Of a stretch of 16,063 nucleotides of DNA, positions 13,945 through 16,063 are shown piece after piece (position 1 is the stretch's first letter; every line of letters starts with the position of its first letter). The stretch lies in the NCBI GenBank assembly GCA_902767355.1, contig CACXHG010000095.1, positions 1-16,063 on the forward strand, written 5' to 3'. Position numbers and translations under genes: made by a program. Under the pieces are notes generated by a model that saw only the letters and a program-made list of their open reading frames with translations, ran no database searches and was not told where the DNA came from. This DNA comes from an uncultured Bacteroidia bacterium. GTDB taxonomy: Bacteria > Bacteroidota > Bacteroidia > Bacteroidales > UBA932.

Positions 13945-14965
13945 ATATTTCGCTCAATGCGTCAAAAACCGGCCCGTCGTGCAGAGCGGCGGGGGTGCCG
14001 CTGTCGCCGTCGCTGCTGATTGAGGCCACCAGCGGAATTTGGGCCAGCAGGGGCAGGTTGTACTTGTCGGCCAACTCCTCGGCGCCGCCGCGACCGAAGA
14101 TGTAGTATTTGTGGTCGGGATACTCCTCGGGAGTGAACCAGGCCATATTCTCTATGATGCCGAATATGTGCTTGTCTATCTTGGGGTTGAGGAACATGTC
14201 GATGCTCTTTTCCACGTCGGCGAGCGCCACTTTCTGGGGGGTTGTGACCACGATCACGCCGTCCAGGGGAACTTCGCTGACCAGCGTGAGCTGTATGTCG
14301 CCGGTGCCCGGAGGCAGGTCAATGAGCAGGTAGTCCAGCTCGCCCCAGCCAACCTGCAAGATCATCTGCTTGAGGGCATTGCTGGCCATCGGGCCGCGCC
14401 ATACCAGGGCCTGTTCCCTCCGGGCGAAATAGCCGATGGACATCCATTTGACGCCATATTTCTCTACCGGAATGATGGTCTGTTTCTCGCCGTCGATCTC
14501 CGCTTCGGGCTGCACGCCTTCCGTGGCCGTCATCTTGGGGATGGACGGGCCGTAGATGTCGGCGTCGGCAAGGCCCACCCGATAGCCCTTGCGGGCCAGT
14601 GTGATGGCCAGGTTCACCGCCACCATAGACTTGCCCACGCCGCCCTTGCCGCTGGCGATGGCTATCACGCTGCCCACCTGAGAGAGGTTCTCCAGGTCGG
14701 GGTCAAGGGCAACTTTTTTGGATGCGGGCGTGCTGCGCACAAGTTCCAGAATGGAGATGCGTGCATTTGGGAAGGCCGCCTGCAGAGCCTCGCGGCAGGC
14801 TTCTTTGATGCTGGCTGCCAACGGGTCCCTGCGGGGGAAGACCAGATTGAACTTGATGTTGTCGCCGTCCGCCTGCAGGTTCTCCACCATCCCAAGCGCG
14901 ACGATGTCGCGGCCCTCGGCCGGATGCATCACGCCCGAGAGTATTTCCAGAACGCGCTCTTTCAT
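13940..14965 (-). CDS. mrp: Mrp/ApbC-family P-loop ATPase, iron-sulfur cluster carrier type
   Basis: Mrp/ApbC proteins are ParA/MinD-like dimeric ATPases that carry and insert Fe-S clusters. Residues 1-75 form a DUF59/MIP18-type domain (MKERVLEILSGVMHPAEGRDIVALGMV). The deviant Walker A GKGGVGKS is at 106-113, and ADADIYGPSIPKM lies near 133-145. The DLPPGTGDIQLTL switch is at 216-228, and IENMAWF at 271-277. The 341-aa length is normal. In many Mrp proteins a CxxC pair lies about 5-10 residues after the ENM motif and holds the bridging cluster. Here the region reads TPEEYPDHKYYIFGRGG with no Cys; the only Cys in the protein is C57. From memory this is common in Bacteroidota, so cluster binding must differ or be absent. 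ATG directly follows the aspS stop (TAA ATG), so translation is probably coupled. Confidence 0.93.
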   Translation of the reverse strand: MKERVLEILSGVMHPAEGRDIVALGMVENLQADGDNIKFNLVFPRRDPLAASIKEACREALQAAFPNARISILELVRSTPASKKVALDPDLENLSQVGSVIAIASGKGGVGKSMVAVNLAITLARKGYRVGLADADIYGPSIPKMTATEGVQPEAEIDGEKQTIIPVEKYGVKWMSIGYFARREQALVWRGPMASNALKQMILQVGWGELDYLLIDLPPGTGDIQLTLVSEVPLDGVIVVTTPQKVALADVEKSIDMFLNPKIDKHIFGIIENMAWFTPEEYPDHKYYIFGRGGAEELADKYNLPLLAQIPLVASISSDGDSGTPAALHDGPVFDALSEIF

Positions 14966-16063
14966 TTATTCTTTGGCCTCGGGGGCTGTGCTTTGCAGAT
15001 AGAGTTCGTCCATCTGGACCTGGTCGATGCGGCTGGGGGAGTCGATCATCACGTCGCGGCCCATGTTGTTCTTGGGGAAGGCGATGAAGTCGCGTATGGT
15101 CTCCTGGCCGCCGAACAGGGCGCAGACGCGGTCGAAACCGAAGGCCAGACCTCCGTGAGGCGGGGCGCCGAATTTGAAGGCGTTGATGATGAAGCCGAAC
15201 TTATAGTCGGCGTCCTCTTTGCTGATGCCCAGCACCTGGAACATGCGCTGCTGCACGTCGGCCTGATGGATACGGATGCTGCCGCCGCCCAGCTCGGTGC
15301 CGTTGAGCACAAAGTCGTAGGCGTTGGCGCAGACCTTCTCCAGATCTTCTTTGCGGTCGCTGTAGAACAGCTCCATGTGCTCCGGCTTGGGGGCGGTGAA
15401 GGGGTGGTGCATCGCATAGAAGCGGCCGTCCTCTTCGCTCCACTCCAGCAGCGGGAAGTCCACTACCCAGAGGGGCGCAAACTCGGTGGGCTTGCGAAGG
15501 CCCAGGCGGTTGCCCATCTCTATACGCAGCACGCCCAGCATGGTCTGGGTCTTGCGTTTGGGCCCGCAGAGCACCAGGATCAGGTCGCCCTTGGCGGCGC
15601 CCATGGCGTCGGCCACGGCCTGAAGCTGCTCGGGGGTATAGAATTTATCCACGGAGCTCTTGATGCTGCCGTCGGCGTTGAGTTTGATGTAAACCAGGCC
15701 CTTGGCTCCCACCTGAGGGCGTTTTACCCATTCGGTGAGCTCGTCGGTCTGCTTGCGGGTATATTCGGCTGCGCCGGGGACTGCAATCGCGCCCACATAC
15801 TCCACGCTGTCGAACACGCTGAAGCCGTGACCCTGTACCAGCGGGGATATCTCGTGGATTTCCATGCCGAAGCGGATGTCGGGCTTGTCGCTGCCGAAGC
15901 GGTCCATGGCGTCGTACCAGCTGATGCGGGGGATGGGGTTGGCAATCTCCACTCCCACCACATTCTTGAACAGGGTGCGCATCATGCCCTCGAAGGTGTT
16001 CAGCACGTCTTCCTGCTCCACGAAGCTCATCTCGCAGTCGATCTGGGTGAACTCGGGCTGGCG
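14966..16063 (-). CDS. aspS: Aspartyl-tRNA synthetase, C-terminal part (5' end outside window)
   Basis: AspRS charges tRNA-Asp with aspartate. The frame runs off the window edge: the first visible residues RQPEFTQIDCEMSFV are the end of class II motif 2, so an internal Met at 16030 is not the start. About 365 residues are visible. Roughly 220 are missing, including the anticodon-binding OB fold and motif 1. The bacterial GAD insertion domain is present (around AIAVPGAAEYTRKQTDEL to TMLGVLRIEMGNRLGL). Motif 3 appears as HGGLAFGFDRVCALF, with its ATP-binding Arg, followed by DFIAFPKNNMGRDVMIDSPS. The presence of GAD marks the bacterial-type enzyme. Its stop codon abuts the mrp start, and with mrp and tRNA-Gln it forms a minus-strand block. 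Confidence 0.98.
   Translation of the reverse strand, partial: RQPEFTQIDCEMSFVEQEDVLNTFEGMMRTLFKNVVGVEIANPIPRISWYDAMDRFGSDKPDIRFGMEIHEISPLVQGHGFSVFDSVEYVGAIAVPGAAEYTRKQTDELTEWVKRPQVGAKGLVYIKLNADGSIKSSVDKFYTPEQLQAVADAMGAAKGDLILVLCGPKRKTQTMLGVLRIEMGNRLGLRKPTEFAPLWVVDFPLLEWSEEDGRFYAMHHPFTAPKPEHMELFYSDRKEDLEKVCANAYDFVLNGTELGGGSIRIHQADVQQRMFQVLGISKEDADYKFGFIINAFKFGAPPHGGLAFGFDRVCALFGGQETIRDFIAFPKNNMGRDVMIDSPSRIDQVQMDELYLQSTAPEAKE

Noticed and set aside
16028..16030. ATG at 16030 (minus strand) as the aspS start
   Set aside because: The frame continues upstream with RQPEFTQIDCE, the conserved end of class II motif 2, so the gene extends beyond the window.

Overview
The window looks like chromosomal DNA of a member of the Bacteroidota, most likely a gut or rumen-type Bacteroidales. 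Four things point there: (i) repeated Bacteroidota-type promoter motifs (TTTG, about 19-22 nt, then TAnnTTTG) and starts with no clear Shine-Dalgarno sequence; (ii) a TPR protein / LptC-like / PpiD-like gene order of the kind seen in Bacteroides relatives; (iii) an OmpA-type porin and a large lipoprotein with a K-D motif just after the lipidated Cys; (iv) a tRNA-Gln without an encoded CCA. Genus cannot be fixed from sequence reading alone. Housekeeping genes are GC-rich by eye. The two surface-protein genes use more T-ending codons.

Layout. Bases 1-3791 (+ strand): the end of a TPR protein, an LptC-like lipoprotein overlapping it, and a PpiD/SurA-type membrane foldase with its own promoter. 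This is an envelope-biogenesis block. Bases 3840-9044 (+): two strongly signalled surface genes, each with its own promoter and terminator. They are a 1272-aa collagen-like lipoprotein and an OmpA-family porin with a Pro/Glu linker. Bases 9046-12970 (- strand): mutS followed by an overlapping MacB/FtsX-type permease. Base 13010 onward: rsmA (+), divergent from mutS across only 39 nt. Bases 13796-16063 (-): the 3' part of aspS, mrp abutting it, then tRNA-Gln(CUG) with its own promoter and terminator.

How the parts fit. LptC, the PpiD-like foldase, the lipoprotein and OmpA are all envelope functions: LPS transport, OMP folding, surface display and outer membrane-peptidoglycan tethering. MutS, RsmA, Mrp, AspRS and tRNA-Gln are housekeeping: mismatch repair, ribosome maturation, Fe-S handling and translation.

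Most unusual observations: a short dispersed-type repeat (GTCATCCCG...GAGGGATC) lies in frame inside both mutS and the neighbouring permease, encoding DPS..-GMT peptides, each time next to a degenerate partial copy at the same 24-nt offset; a 22-bp stem-loop covers the 5' end of lptC; the lipoprotein looks like a lipid-anchored coiled-coil/collagen stalk with a large unrecognised head; and mutS and rsmA appear to share a minimal divergent promoter region that would give near-leaderless mRNAs. I did not find a CRISPR array, transposase, prophage or recognisable defence system.
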